Positions 42,492-51,801 of a stretch of DNA of 64,000 bases are shown piece by piece. The first letter of the stretch is position 1, and every line of letters begins with the position of its first letter. The position numbers and the translations under genes were made by a program. The stretch comes from Enterococcus mediterraneensis (GTDB taxonomy: Bacteria > Bacillota > Bacilli > Lactobacillales > Enterococcaceae), in contig NZ_UWOP01000001.1 of NCBI RefSeq assembly GCF_900604485.1, positions 1,692,369 through 1,756,368 on the forward strand, read 5' to 3'. The notes under the pieces are model-generated. The model saw only the letters and a program-made list of their open reading frames with translations, was not told the DNA's origin and ran no database searches.

Positions 42492-43541
42492 ATGGAAACG
42501 ATGTTGGATTATATCAACGAAGAAGAAGCTACTTTAAAAGGTATCTTAGAAAAATTTACCTTAAAAGAAGCTAAAGAATTTAAGAATATCAATAATCTTT
42601 TGATTTTAGCTACAGGCTCTTCTTACAATGCTTGTTTGTCGGCAAAAGTAACATTAGAAAAATTTGCTGATATCTCGGTAACTATTGAAGAACCTTATAA
42701 CTTTAATCATTATGGTCGAGTTTCAAATGCTGTAGATGCGGTCTTAGCTGTTTCTCAAAGTGGTAAAAGCGCCTCTACAATTGATGCGATTGCTAAATTG
42801 AAAAAAGAAGGTTTGTCTACTTTTGCTTTGACAAGCGATATAAACAGCCCAATTGCAAGAGCTGCTGATCAAGTGATTGATTTGGATATGGGAATTGAAA
42901 AAGTCGGATTTGTAACTAAGGGCTACGTTACGACAGTGTTGCAACTATTCTTATTAGGTTTAACAATTGGCCATACTAAGCGAACACTCTCGCAAGAACA
43001 GGCGGATTTTTATCAAAGTGAATTAGAAAAAGTCATCACCTATATTCCTGCAGCCATTGAAAAGACCGATGATTTCTTTACCACACATGAAGCAATCTTT
43101 AAACTAGGAACGCGTTTTATTGCCATTGGTTATGGACCAAACTGGGGTACAGCAAAAGAATTCGAAACGAAATTTACTGAAACAGTTCGCAAACCTTCCC
43201 AAGGGTTTGAACTAGAAGCTTATATGCATGGACCGTATTTGGAAGCTGACAGTGAACATATTTTATTCTTTATTGAAACAAGAAGTGTCAATGAAACTCG
43301 TTCACAAAGTCTAAAGGACTATATGACATCATATGTCGGTAAAACAATTACCGTGACAACCGAAGTAGCAAAAAATGCCGATGATTTAGGTTTAGCAGTG
43401 GATTGTGATGAACTGGTTTCATCCTTATTATTGGTGATTCCTTTCCAAATTTTATCCTATAAAATTGCTACATCAAAAGGAATTGATTTGAGTCAGCGTA
43501 TTTTTGATGATTTTGATCACGTATTAAAAAGTAAAGTATAG
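42492..43541 (+). CDS. SIS-domain sugar-phosphate enzyme, GfrE-like deglycase
   Basis: 349 residues with two SIS (GlmS isomerase-type) domains: LLILATGSSYNACLSAKVTL and AVSQSGKSASTIDAIAKLKK in the first, GYGPNWGTAKEFETKFTET and ELEAYMHGPYLE in the second. Together with the next gene and an EIIABCD system it matches the gfr-type operon, where such enzymes split 6-phosphorylated glucoselysine or fructoselysine into hexose phosphate and lysine. Substrate assignment is inference; another amino-sugar phosphate is possible. Confidence 0.7.
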   Translation: METMLDYINEEEATLKGILEKFTLKEAKEFKNINNLLILATGSSYNACLSAKVTLEKFADISVTIEEPYNFNHYGRVSNAVDAVLAVSQSGKSASTIDAIAKLKKEGLSTFALTSDINSPIARAADQVIDLDMGIEKVGFVTKGYVTTVLQLFLLGLTIGHTKRTLSQEQADFYQSELEKVITYIPAAIEKTDDFFTTHEAIFKLGTRFIAIGYGPNWGTAKEFETKFTETVRKPSQGFELEAYMHGPYLEADSEHILFFIETRSVNETRSQSLKDYMTSYVGKTITVTTEVAKNADDLGLAVDCDELVSSLLLVIPFQILSYKIATSKGIDLSQRIFDDFDHVLKSKV

Positions 43542-43551
43542 AGGTGGAAAA

Positions 43552-44556
43552 ATGTTAAAATTCAACGAACAACAACAAATTGATAACATTCAAGGAGCTT
43601 TAGAACTACGTCCAGAAGTCGAAAAGATTATGGACGGGGTATGGGAAAAAGGATTTGATAATATTTACTACTTAGGAATCGGTGGTACTTATGCTTCAGC
43701 TATGCAGGCTGTTACTTACATTAACGGAAAAAGCAACTTGCCTGTTTATGTGGAACATGCAGCTGAATATTACACAACTGGCAACAAACGTTTGACTAAA
43801 GATTCTATCGTTATCTTATCTTCTGTTACAGGTACAACACAAGAAGTTGTTAGAGCAGTAGATGAAATTAAAGAAGTTGGTGCAACATTGATTGGCTTTA
43901 TAGATACTGTTGGCAGTCCATTAGCAGAAAAATGTGACCACGTCATTACTTATCCAGCGCCTGGAACAGAACAAATCAAATTCTTTATGGTAGCGGATCG
44001 CTTAATGAAAAATAATGGTGAATTTGATGACTACGAAGAATATTACCAAGAATTAGAAAAATATTTAGCTAAAGGATTAGTAGAAGCTGAAAAACAGGCA
44101 GATGCTTTTGGTTTAGAGTTCGCTGAGAAACACCGCCATGACGCAATGCATTACTTCATTGGTGCCGGTAATCAATGGGGGGCAGTTTACTCATATGCTA
44201 TGTGTTACTGGGAAGAACAAAGCTGGCTACGTTCAAAATCAATTCATGCAGCTGAGTTTTTACATGGTACACTAGAAATTGTGGACGAAACAACACCAGT
44301 AACACTTTTCTTAGGAGAAGATGAACAACGGCCGTTAGCAGAACGTGTCAAAAATCTGTTGCCACGTATTTGTGCTAACTATACTTTCATTGATTCAAAA
44401 GATTATTCAGTAGAAGGAATCAGTGAAAAATATCGCGGTCGCGTATTGTCATTTCTATTGATGCATTGTGTTACACAACGAATCGATGCTCATGTCGAAA
44501 AACTAAATTGTCATCCACTAGAAATCCGTCGCTACTACCGACAATTCGATTATTAA
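43552..44556 (+). CDS. SIS-domain fructoselysine-6-phosphate deglycase-like (FrlB/GfrF)
   Basis: 334 residues with SIS folds (YYLGIGGTYASAMQAVTYIN, LSSVTGTTQEVVRAVDEIKE) and the segment SIHAAEFLHGTLEIVDE, which carries the Glu and His typical of FrlB/FraB deglycases. These enzymes act on 6-phosphorylated Amadori compounds after PTS uptake. It is the last gene of the operon, 10 nt after its SIS partner and followed by a terminator. Confidence 0.75.
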   Translation: MLKFNEQQQIDNIQGALELRPEVEKIMDGVWEKGFDNIYYLGIGGTYASAMQAVTYINGKSNLPVYVEHAAEYYTTGNKRLTKDSIVILSSVTGTTQEVVRAVDEIKEVGATLIGFIDTVGSPLAEKCDHVITYPAPGTEQIKFFMVADRLMKNNGEFDDYEEYYQELEKYLAKGLVEAEKQADAFGLEFAEKHRHDAMHYFIGAGNQWGAVYSYAMCYWEEQSWLRSKSIHAAEFLHGTLEIVDETTPVTLFLGEDEQRPLAERVKNLLPRICANYTFIDSKDYSVEGISEKYRGRVLSFLLMHCVTQRIDAHVEKLNCHPLEIRRYYRQFDY

Positions 44557-45136
44557 TAGCATGCTGATTAATGATGGGATAAACTAGTCTAAACACAAAA
44601 AGGATCTTCCAACATATTATACAAGGTGTGTTGGAAGATTCTTTATTAACATTAAAGAGAACATATCTTTTTTGGATAATTCAAAGATTGATAATTTCAT
44701 ATTTGTAGTGTTACTTTCCAGAAAAAAATTATCGTGGTAACTACTATTCGATATTTAGTATGAATTATTTATTAGCGACTCGAGTATATTGTTTTTATTG
44801 TAAGAACCTCTGTCTAGGGCGTATTGAACCCTTCATTCTTTGTATAGAGATTTTCCGATGATATATTATCTGAGGTACTACACTAATTCGTCTGCCAACT
44901 ACTCAACAGATTAACCTGAATGATACAAACTTAGAATTATCATCTTAAAGTCCCCATCAAAGTTTTTCTTGGCATTGGTTATCTTAGACACACGTTTTGA
45001 GAAATAGATTTTATCAGAATGTGTCTAAAAATTATCCTAATGTTGAACATAGTTGTTGATTACCTATAAAAACTTAACCGAGGTTTTTTACTTGAAGAAA
45101 TCGTGAGACAGCAGTATTATAATCTCGTTGGATTTT
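44557..45136. other. Intergenic stretch between PTS operon and tRNA
   Basis: A terminator (44600-44645: AGGATCTTCCAACA facing TGTTGGAAGATTCTTT) ends the operon. An inverted repeat TTAGACACA / TGTGTCTAA lies near 44984-45030. TATAAT at 45118-45123, 13 nt before the tRNA, is the probable -10 of the tRNA promoter; its -35 (TTGAAG at 45092) is 20 nt upstream and weak. No gene is recognised. Confidence 0.55.
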
Positions 45137-45208
45137 TGGGATATAGCCAAACTGGTAAGGCGCCTGACTCTGAATCAGGTAATTGTAGGTTCGAGACCTG
45201 CTATCCCA
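45137..45208 (+). tRNA. tRNA-Gln (anticodon CUG)
   Basis: The cloverleaf folds fully: acceptor TGGGATA (45137) with TATCCCA (45202-45208), D-arm around AGCCAAACTGGTAAGGC, anticodon stem CCTGA-CTCTGAA-TCAGG with anticodon CTG, and T-arm GTAGG-TTCGAGA-CCTGC. The CCA end is not encoded. It stands alone, outside a tRNA cluster, with its own terminator. Confidence 0.93.
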
Positions 45209-45214
45209 ATCATG

Positions 45215-45249
45215 AAAGACCGCAGAACAAAACTCTGTGGTCTTTTTTT
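45215..45249 (+). terminator. Terminator after tRNA-Gln
   Basis: AAAGACCGCAGA pairs with TCTGTGGTCTTT, followed by a T tract. Confidence 0.85.
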
Positions 45250-45270
45250 GTAGAAAAGGAGGAATTTGGT

Positions 45271-45582
45271 ATGGCCAAACTAGATGAAGAATTTGCTTTT
45301 TTGGTGTTGTCGATCGTATCGGAGATTCCCAAAGGAAAAGTAGCTACTTATGGACAAATTGCCGAGTTGGCAGGATATCCTCGCAATTCCCGTTTAGTCG
45401 GTAAAGTATTGAGCCACGCCGAATATTATGGTCGCTATCCTTGTCAACGAGTAGTGAATAGTCAGGGAGAATGTGCCAAAGGCTGGCCAGAACAGCCGTT
45501 AATATTGCAAGAAGAGGGTATTATTTTTCGCGAGAATGGACAAGTGGATCTGAAACGCTGCCGTTGGGATGGGGACATATGA
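45271..45582 (+). CDS. MGMT/Atl-like DNA repair protein with PCQRV site
   Basis: ATG 45271 behind AAAAGGAGG gives 103 residues, the length of a lone MGMT DNA-binding domain (IPKGKVATYGQIAELAGYPR, SRLVGKVLSHAEYYGRYPCQ). The active-site motif reads PCQRV (Cys58, Gln59) rather than PCHRV of alkyl-transferring enzymes or PWHRV of alkyltransferase-like proteins. The cysteine remains but its His partner is Gln, so catalysis may be weak or absent and the protein may only recognise O6-alkylguanine. Confidence 0.8.
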   Translation: MAKLDEEFAFLVLSIVSEIPKGKVATYGQIAELAGYPRNSRLVGKVLSHAEYYGRYPCQRVVNSQGECAKGWPEQPLILQEEGIIFRENGQVDLKRCRWDGDI

Positions 45583-45666
45583 GCTGCAATGGACTTTCAA
45601 TGAAGAAGTAAAGTTTCCATTTGTTCTATTCAAGTAGTGTACGGAATTTTACAATCATACATAATA

Positions 45667-45722
45667 AGATAAGGACAAATAACTTGAGCTTTAGAGAAAG
45701 CCCAGATTATTTGTCCTTATCT
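45667..45722. terminator. Hairpin, likely terminator of convergent genes
   Basis: AGATAAGGACAAATAA (45667-45682) and TTATTTGTCCTTATCT (45707-45722) form a 16-bp stem with a 24-nt loop between the MGMT-like gene and the end of scrB. The T tracts are weak. Confidence 0.55.
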
Positions 45723-45751
45723 ATAATTCACTGATTTTATGCTATTTGGCG

Positions 45752-47164
45752 TTAAAAAATCAATTCCTCTATCGTTTTTTTATTCCCTAATGAGTAGCAA
45801 GTACTCAACCCTGTATTTTCTCCTTGGTAGCTGAGTTGCAAAGGACCTTGTTCAAAGAAACGGCTTGTTGCCACTTCAGTCCCATTGTTTACAAAGATTT
45901 CCAGACTTGATCCATCAATGAACAACTGTAGATAGGAAAGATCCGTTAACAGCTTTACATGACGGTATTCCAAACATCCTGTTACCCAATTTTTTCTTGA
46001 TAAGGAAAGGAGTCGAGTAGCTTTTTCATAAAAGATTTTTGTCTCTTTCTTTATTGTAAACTCAAAATCGGTGGCACCTTCTGGAAAGTCTAAAAGCACT
46101 TCATAAGCCAAATCAGCTGTTTCAAGCTGCCAGCTTTTTTTCAGTGAGAAGGTTTCTTTTGTTTGTCTCAATTTCTTTAACTCTGCTAACGGCTGTTGGA
46201 TCAAACGATTTTTTTTGAATGATAGATTTCTTGGGATCGTCAAGCTGTGCATCCAGCCGAATTCATTTGTAGGTAATTTTTTTTCTGATTCTTCAGTCAT
46301 GGGTCCGATCCAGCCAAAAAGAATCTTGCGGCCGTCGCTGGTTTCAAATGTTTGGGGTGCATAAAATTCGAAACCCCAATCCATTTCAATAAACTCTGGA
46401 TCGACCAGCCGATATTTTTCATTATCTTTTTGAACTTTAAAATATCCTGTTTGATACAAGTTGTGAAAACGAAATCCTTCTGCTTCAAAGCCTTGGGGAG
46501 AGACGATCAAAAGCTCTTGTTCGTCCAACTCTATCAAGTCAGGACATTCCCACATATAGCCTCGTTGCGAGAGTTGAGAAAAGTCTTTATCTGAAAAAAT
46601 ACTTCCCAACGCATCCCATGTATACAAATCTTTTGACTGATACAAGAGGCAATCACCTGTATGATCAAGTTTTTGAGCACCTAAGACCATCAGATAGCGT
46701 TGCGTTTTTTCATCAAACCAGACCTTTGGATCACGGACATGACGAGTATAACCTTCAGGATGCTTTAAAACGGGACCGATTTTTTCGAAATGAAAACCAT
46801 CTTTTGAGATAGCCAAACATTGGTAACTAGCTCTTGTTCCATCATCATTAATCACATTTCCGGTATAAAAAAGGTATAGTGTCTCTTCTTTTTCTATTGC
46901 AGAACCAGAGTAGATTCCATCTTTGTCATACCATTCAGAAGGTTCTAATGCTGGTGCCTGTCTTTTCCAATGAATCAAGTCTAACGATGTAAGATGTCCC
47001 CATGATTTATTTTTGTGGACTAAACCTGTTTGATTCCATTGATGAAACAAATGGAACGTCCCTTTGAATTCGCACAATCCATTGGGATCATTTAATAAAC
47101 CGTGCGAGGGCATAACATGAAAAGACAGTGTGTAGGGATTTTCTATTGTTTGAAGCTTAAGCAA
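45752..47164 (-). CDS. scrB: Sucrose-6-phosphate hydrolase (GH32)
   Basis: 470 residues. Family GH32 motifs are present: the nucleophile block SHGLLNDPNGLCEF near residue 25, RDPKVWF near 143, and the acid/base block WECPDLIEL near 210, followed by the C-terminal beta-sandwich. It splits sucrose-6-phosphate from the ScrA PTS into glucose-6-phosphate and fructose. Its start overlaps the scrA stop by 8 nt, so the two are coupled. Confidence 0.92.
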   Translation of the reverse strand: MLKLQTIENPYTLSFHVMPSHGLLNDPNGLCEFKGTFHLFHQWNQTGLVHKNKSWGHLTSLDLIHWKRQAPALEPSEWYDKDGIYSGSAIEKEETLYLFYTGNVINDDGTRASYQCLAISKDGFHFEKIGPVLKHPEGYTRHVRDPKVWFDEKTQRYLMVLGAQKLDHTGDCLLYQSKDLYTWDALGSIFSDKDFSQLSQRGYMWECPDLIELDEQELLIVSPQGFEAEGFRFHNLYQTGYFKVQKDNEKYRLVDPEFIEMDWGFEFYAPQTFETSDGRKILFGWIGPMTEESEKKLPTNEFGWMHSLTIPRNLSFKKNRLIQQPLAELKKLRQTKETFSLKKSWQLETADLAYEVLLDFPEGATDFEFTIKKETKIFYEKATRLLSLSRKNWVTGCLEYRHVKLLTDLSYLQLFIDGSSLEIFVNNGTEVATSRFFEQGPLQLSYQGENTGLSTCYSLGNKKTIEELIF

Positions 47165-48590
47165 CGTCCAAAATCTTTCTTTCTGCCGGAATTTCTTTAT
47201 CCGCAGTAATCATTTCTTTTGTGATCCCAAAAAGGTATGTCAATACAAAGCCGGAGCCGATAGACAAAAGGTTTACAAACAGGTATGGAAGTAATTGACC
47301 ATTTAGATAAAGCAAGGTTCCAGGAATCACTGTCACAGACATTCCTGTACCTGCAAGTTGCAGCAAGCTAGCGGCAAAACCGCCGATACCACCGCCGATC
47401 AACCCCATAATAAATGGACGAACATAGCGCAGATTTACTCCGAAAATAGCTGGTTCGGTAATACCAAGAAAGGCAGATAAAGCAGATGGAAAAGCTAAAG
47501 CTTTTAATTTTTTTGAATCTGTTTTTATACCTACCGCAAGTGTTGCTCCACCTTGAGCCGCAATCGCGCAAGTAATGATGGCGTTAAATGGATTGTTTCC
47601 TAAATTAGCTAACAGCTGAACTTCCAAAAAGTTGAAGATATGATGAACGCCTGTAACGACGATCAACTGATTCAAGAATCCTATGATCAGTCCCGCTAAG
47701 CCGAATGGCAGATCTAAGATGACCTCTGTAGCAGTTAGAACAACAGTTTCCAATGAATGGAAAATCGGTCCGATAGCAAGCAGAGACAGAATACTCATTA
47801 CTAATAATGTCAAAAACGGTGTAAGTAATAAATCAAATGTGTCAGGGATCACTCTACGCAGTCTTTTTTCTAACTTAGCTCCCAGAATCCCTGCGATAAA
47901 TGCAGGCAGAACTGTTCCTTGATACCCAACGATTGGGATAAAGCCAAAGAACATCAGCGGTACAGCATCTCCAGATGAGACAGCGTAAGCGTTAGGAAGA
48001 GCAGGGTTTACCAACATCAATCCTAAAACGATTCCGATAATCGGACTTCCTCCGAACACTTTAAAAGTTGACCAACAAACTAAAGCGGGTAAAAAGGCAA
48101 ATGCTGTATCCGTCAATACCTGTGTGTACAATAAGAAATTAGGATCGATCGCTTCTGGTGTCGTTCCAAAGGCCGCTAAAATTTCCGGCTGTGTCAAAAG
48201 TCCTCGTAAGCCCATAAAAAGTCCAGTAGCGACTAAAACGGGGATGATCGGAACAAATACATCACCAAATGTTCTTAGCATACGCATAAATGAATTACCT
48301 GTTTGGTTTGCTTCAGCTTTCATGTTATCTTTAGAGCTTTCAGCTATTCCAAGATCAATCACTTCCGCGTAAATCTTATTGACTGTTCCAGTACCGAAGA
48401 TAATCTGGTATTGGCCAGAATTGAAGAAAGTTCCTTTGACTTTTTCGATAGACTCGACTTTCGTTTTATCTATCCTTTGTTCATCATTGACCATGATTCT
48501 TAAACGCGTAGCACAATGGGCAACTTTTTGAATGTTTTCTTTACCGCCTACAGCTTGAATCACTTCTTTCGCAATTTCCCGGTTGTTCAT
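47157..48590 (-). CDS. scrA: Sucrose-specific PTS EIIBC
   Basis: ATG 48590 (behind AAAGGAGGA) gives 477 residues: EIIB with the phosphorylated Cys in VAHCATRLRI (1-90) and a polytopic EIIC with LGITEPAIFGVNL. No EIIA domain is fused, so the phosphate must come from another EIIA. Pairing with scrB and a LacI regulator identifies the substrate as sucrose. Two operator-like repeats lie just upstream. Confidence 0.9.
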   Translation of the reverse strand: MNNREIAKEVIQAVGGKENIQKVAHCATRLRIMVNDEQRIDKTKVESIEKVKGTFFNSGQYQIIFGTGTVNKIYAEVIDLGIAESSKDNMKAEANQTGNSFMRMLRTFGDVFVPIIPVLVATGLFMGLRGLLTQPEILAAFGTTPEAIDPNFLLYTQVLTDTAFAFLPALVCWSTFKVFGGSPIIGIVLGLMLVNPALPNAYAVSSGDAVPLMFFGFIPIVGYQGTVLPAFIAGILGAKLEKRLRRVIPDTFDLLLTPFLTLLVMSILSLLAIGPIFHSLETVVLTATEVILDLPFGLAGLIIGFLNQLIVVTGVHHIFNFLEVQLLANLGNNPFNAIITCAIAAQGGATLAVGIKTDSKKLKALAFPSALSAFLGITEPAIFGVNLRYVRPFIMGLIGGGIGGFAASLLQLAGTGMSVTVIPGTLLYLNGQLLPYLFVNLLSIGSGFVLTYLFGITKEMITADKEIPAERKILDVA

Positions 48591-48606
48591 TTTTATCCTC
48601 CTTTGC

Positions 48607-48672
48607 GAGACCGTTCCCACATACCTTTTAAAAAAGACCCACACTGATTAAAGGATATGTGGGAACGGTCTC
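48607..48672. promoter_or_regulatory. ScrR operators upstream of scrA
   Basis: GAGACCGTTCCCACATA (48607-48623) and its exact complement (48656-48672) form a 17-bp inverted pair. Each arm contains an imperfect LacI-type operator with a central CG (GGGAACGGTCTC). Centres are 54 bp apart. One lies next to the scrA ribosome site and one farther upstream, a layout suited to repression by looping. Confidence 0.75.
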
Positions 48673-48711
48673 ATGTTATAAATTCAGCGTATCATGTAAG
48701 CGGATTTCTTG

Positions 48712-49695
48712 TCAATCATTTTTTTTAATAAGGCTATTTCTTATTAATACGGAAGTTTCAACTATCGTTTGTTGGGGGATTTCTTGTCCTTGTATTTTTT
48801 GATAAAGTCTGTCAGCTGCGGTTTCTCCTACTTCTTTATAATGAAAATCTACAGTCGTCAGACTTGGAAACAAGTATTCACCAAAGCCGTATCCGCCAAA
48901 ACCAGTGATAGAGATCATTTCACCGACAGAGATATTCAATTCATGAGCTGCTTTGATCAAACCGAGAGCCATATTATCAGTAGCAGCGATATAAAGAGTT
49001 TCAGATGATTTTTTCAACAACTCAAGACCAAGAAGATAGGTGTCTTCTGAACGAAAAGATGAATAGATCGTTTTTACCGGGACACCAGCTTCACCAAGTG
49101 TATCTAGAACACCGTTTTTACGTTCTATTCCTACTGAAACATCTTTTTCCGAAACACCGATATATATAACATTTTTAGGACGGCTTGGTAAAACTGCTGC
49201 GGCAAGGTTTTTACCGGCTAAATAATTATCATGGTTGACAGAATAAACGGCTTCATTTGACTGTCCCACAAAAATGACCGGAACAGGGATCTTTTGGACA
49301 GTATCAATATGCTCTTGACTGATTTCTGTAGCGATCAAGATGATCCCGGCAACTTTGTTTTGCACTAGATTATTGAGACTTTCTATCTCTGATTCTTTTT
49401 CAAGGTTAGTGTTTGAAATCAAGATTTGATAGCCGGCTTCTCGTGCACGTTGATCGATTCCTTCTAACATAGCCATTACAGACAGTGAATCCAATCGAGG
49501 AATAATGACACCAATGAATTTACTTTTTTCAGCTTTGAGATTGCGGGCGAACTCATTTGGTGAAAAATTGTATTTATCAATTATCTTTTGGATTTTTTCA
49601 GCAGAAGCTTGGCTGACATATCCATTATTTAAGTAGCGGGAGACTGTACTTTTAGAAACGCCCGCTTCATTTGCGATTTGTTTGATAGTGATCAT
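48712..49695 (-). CDS. scrR: LacI-family sucrose operon repressor
   Basis: 327 residues. The N-terminal LacI helix-turn-helix (ITIKQIANEAGVSKSTVSRY, LNNGYVS) is followed by a periplasmic-binding-like sugar domain (IGVIIPRLDSLSVMAMLEGI, ITGFGGYGFGEYLFPSLTTV). It lies directly upstream of scrAB in the same direction, with matching operators in the gap, so it should repress scrAB until a sucrose-derived inducer binds. Confidence 0.88.
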   Translation of the reverse strand: MITIKQIANEAGVSKSTVSRYLNNGYVSQASAEKIQKIIDKYNFSPNEFARNLKAEKSKFIGVIIPRLDSLSVMAMLEGIDQRAREAGYQILISNTNLEKESEIESLNNLVQNKVAGIILIATEISQEHIDTVQKIPVPVIFVGQSNEAVYSVNHDNYLAGKNLAAAVLPSRPKNVIYIGVSEKDVSVGIERKNGVLDTLGEAGVPVKTIYSSFRSEDTYLLGLELLKKSSETLYIAATDNMALGLIKAAHELNISVGEMISITGFGGYGFGEYLFPSLTTVDFHYKEVGETAADRLYQKIQGQEIPQQTIVETSVLIRNSLIKKND

Positions 49696-49931
49696 CTTTT
49701 TCTCCTAAATGTAATCTATTTCTTATTTTATCTAGTGTAACAGAAAATAATTTAGGGGACAAAATTTAAAAATTTATTTGCTTTAACAATAAACGATTTT
49801 TCATTGAAAAAAATCCATAGTAATTGTCATTCTCAGAGTACCTGTCTACTAAACCACCTTCAAAAATAGTAAAACCCCTACAAGTATGCTATAGTAAATT
49901 GCTAAAGAAAAACCAATAAGGTGGGAGATGT

Positions 49932-51131
49932 ATGCGCGATCAAACAAGCGGGAAAATGATTCGTTTTTATTACACAAGTTTGCAATTTCTCTATTGGATG
50001 ATGTTTTGTTCGGTCTATGGGTTTGCGACATTGTTTTTGATTTATTTCAAGATTGATCCAGCTAAAATCGGAGGGATCTTAGCATTGGTCAATATTGTTT
50101 CAACGGTGCTTCAGCCTTTTATCAGTCAAGTGATCATCAAGAAAAGAAAGATTCCACTGATCACCGTGTTGAAGACGATGACAGCAGGGGTAGGAGTGAT
50201 TCTCTTAGCTGGGGTATTGCTTCCGAATTTGCCGATCATTACTTATATCTTGGGTGGGATTTTAGTAGTTTCTATGCAATCATTTCTCAATGCGCTGGCG
50301 TTTGAGTATTCAAATACCGGTTACAAAATCAACTTTGGATTTTCAAGAGCTGGCGGTTCATTTTCTTATGCTGTGACTTCTTTTTTACTGGGACAGTTGT
50401 TAGCGATTTATTCTGCCGCGATTTTGCCGATCTTGGTTATAGTTGAAGCAGTAGTGTTTTTCGTTATTTTGCATCTGCTGCCGGATGTAAAAAATCAAGA
50501 AGTTTTTCCTATGACAAAAGAACAGGATCGCTCAGTTTCTTTGAGAAAAAAATATCCTTTTCTGATTTTGTTGTTTTTAGGTTTCAGTTTTCTTTTTACT
50601 TTCCACACCATGATCAACAGCTTTTTGGCGCAGATCTTTGAAAACATCCACGGTGGCAGTAAAGAAGTCGGCATCGCATTGATGATCGCCGCTTTATGCG
50701 AATTACCGGGAATGATCTTTTTTGAACAGCTTGTCGAAAAGAAATCCAGCAAATTTTGGCTGTCTATTGCCAGTATTTCATTTGCTGTCAGAGGATTCAT
50801 GATGCTGCTGGCCGGTTCGATCTTGATGATGGAAATGACGCATCTCCTGCAAGCCTTCAGTTTTGCTTTGTTTATTCCAGCTTCGGCTTATTTGTTCAAT
50901 CAATTTCTGGCGGATGACGACCGTGTGTTTGGACAAACGATGATCATCATCGCCACAACTCTTGGTGGGGTGATAGGAAATGTCTTGGGCGGCAGTCTGC
51001 TGCAGCATTTCGGTGTATGGGAGATGCTGATTTTCGGTACTGGTTTTGCGGTGCTAGGTGCTTTATTAACTATTTTGGGCATTCGAAAAATACCGAAGTT
51101 AACTGAGGGTAACGGAGTCATTACTAAATAA
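49932..51131 (+). CDS. Major facilitator superfamily transporter
   Basis: 399 residues, twelve predicted membrane segments, with a central loop (about 195-210) and the MFS_1-like/LacY-type layout (FLYWMMFCSVYGFATLFLIY at the start, RAGGSFSYAVTSFLLG). The substrate cannot be inferred; sugar or nucleoside symporters share this form. Ribosome site GGTGGGAG. It is convergent with a TetR-type gene. Confidence 0.75.
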   Translation: MRDQTSGKMIRFYYTSLQFLYWMMFCSVYGFATLFLIYFKIDPAKIGGILALVNIVSTVLQPFISQVIIKKRKIPLITVLKTMTAGVGVILLAGVLLPNLPIITYILGGILVVSMQSFLNALAFEYSNTGYKINFGFSRAGGSFSYAVTSFLLGQLLAIYSAAILPILVIVEAVVFFVILHLLPDVKNQEVFPMTKEQDRSVSLRKKYPFLILLFLGFSFLFTFHTMINSFLAQIFENIHGGSKEVGIALMIAALCELPGMIFFEQLVEKKSSKFWLSIASISFAVRGFMMLLAGSILMMEMTHLLQAFSFALFIPASAYLFNQFLADDDRVFGQTMIIIATTLGGVIGNVLGGSLLQHFGVWEMLIFGTGFAVLGALLTILGIRKIPKLTEGNGVITK

Positions 51132-51169
51132 TTGGAAATACGCAAGATCATTTTATTGGATCTTTGTTT

Positions 51170-51199
51170 AAAGGAAGCGTCCCGACGCTTCCTTTTTCG
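51170..51199. terminator. Bidirectional terminator
   Basis: AAAGGAAGCGT pairs with ACGCTTCCTTT around a CCCG loop, then TTCG; it separates the convergent MFS and TetR genes. Confidence 0.8.
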
Positions 51200-51206
51200 T
51201 TTGTCT

Positions 51207-51767
51207 TTAAGGCATGATGGGTTCGATGTTGTCGTTCAATAAGCGCAAGAAGGTCAGCATTTTTTTCTTAGAGTATGCAAAATTGCTTTCTACCCAATGA
51301 TTTAAAACGGAGAGGCACCCTTGGATATGGTAAATGGTGAAGTAACGCATTTCTTCTGTGATCACGGTTTTTTTGTCTTCTTGTAGCCAGATTTTTAAAT
51401 AATTTTCTTCGATCAGATTATTTAATCTCTTTTGAAACTGGATATCTCCGTGGTTGATAACGAATAACTTGTATACGAACGTATTCGTATAGACATAGTC
51501 GATCAAATGAGCGTATAGATCCTCGTAGCTATGTGTCGTGTCGTAGGAAATGATTTCATCCAAGTCTTGGAAAAAACTATTTTCTAGCTTTTCATAAAGA
51601 TCATAGATATCCGTATAATGTGTATAAAATGTCGAACGGTGAAGATCAGCAGTTTCGGTCAGTTCACGGATAGTGATGTTTTGAATTTTTTTATCTACTA
51701 GTAATTTTGATAATGCTTCTGCTAACGCTTTTTCTGTTTTTTTAACGCGGCGATCTTCTTTTTTCAT
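51207..51767 (-). CDS. TetR/AcrR-family regulator
   Basis: 186 residues. The N-terminal TetR helix-turn-helix (TEKALAEALSKLLVDKKIQN, TIRELTETADLHRSTFYTHY) is followed by a C-terminal domain of the DhaS/TetR_C_8 type (EEMRYFTIYHIQGCLSVLNH). Palindromic operators lie between it and the divergent acetyltransferase gene, its probable target along with itself. The ligand is unknown. Confidence 0.85.
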   Translation of the reverse strand: MKKEDRRVKKTEKALAEALSKLLVDKKIQNITIRELTETADLHRSTFYTHYTDIYDLYEKLENSFFQDLDEIISYDTTHSYEDLYAHLIDYVYTNTFVYKLFVINHGDIQFQKRLNNLIEENYLKIWLQEDKKTVITEEMRYFTIYHIQGCLSVLNHWVESNFAYSKKKMLTFLRLLNDNIEPIMP

Positions 51768-51801
51768 TTTGCAGCCTCCTAATCAACATAATTAAGGAAT
51801 T

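Noticed and set aside
45137-45208. tRNA-Gln as an integration site of the neighbouring operons
   Set aside because: No integrase and no repeated tRNA 3' end were seen near it.
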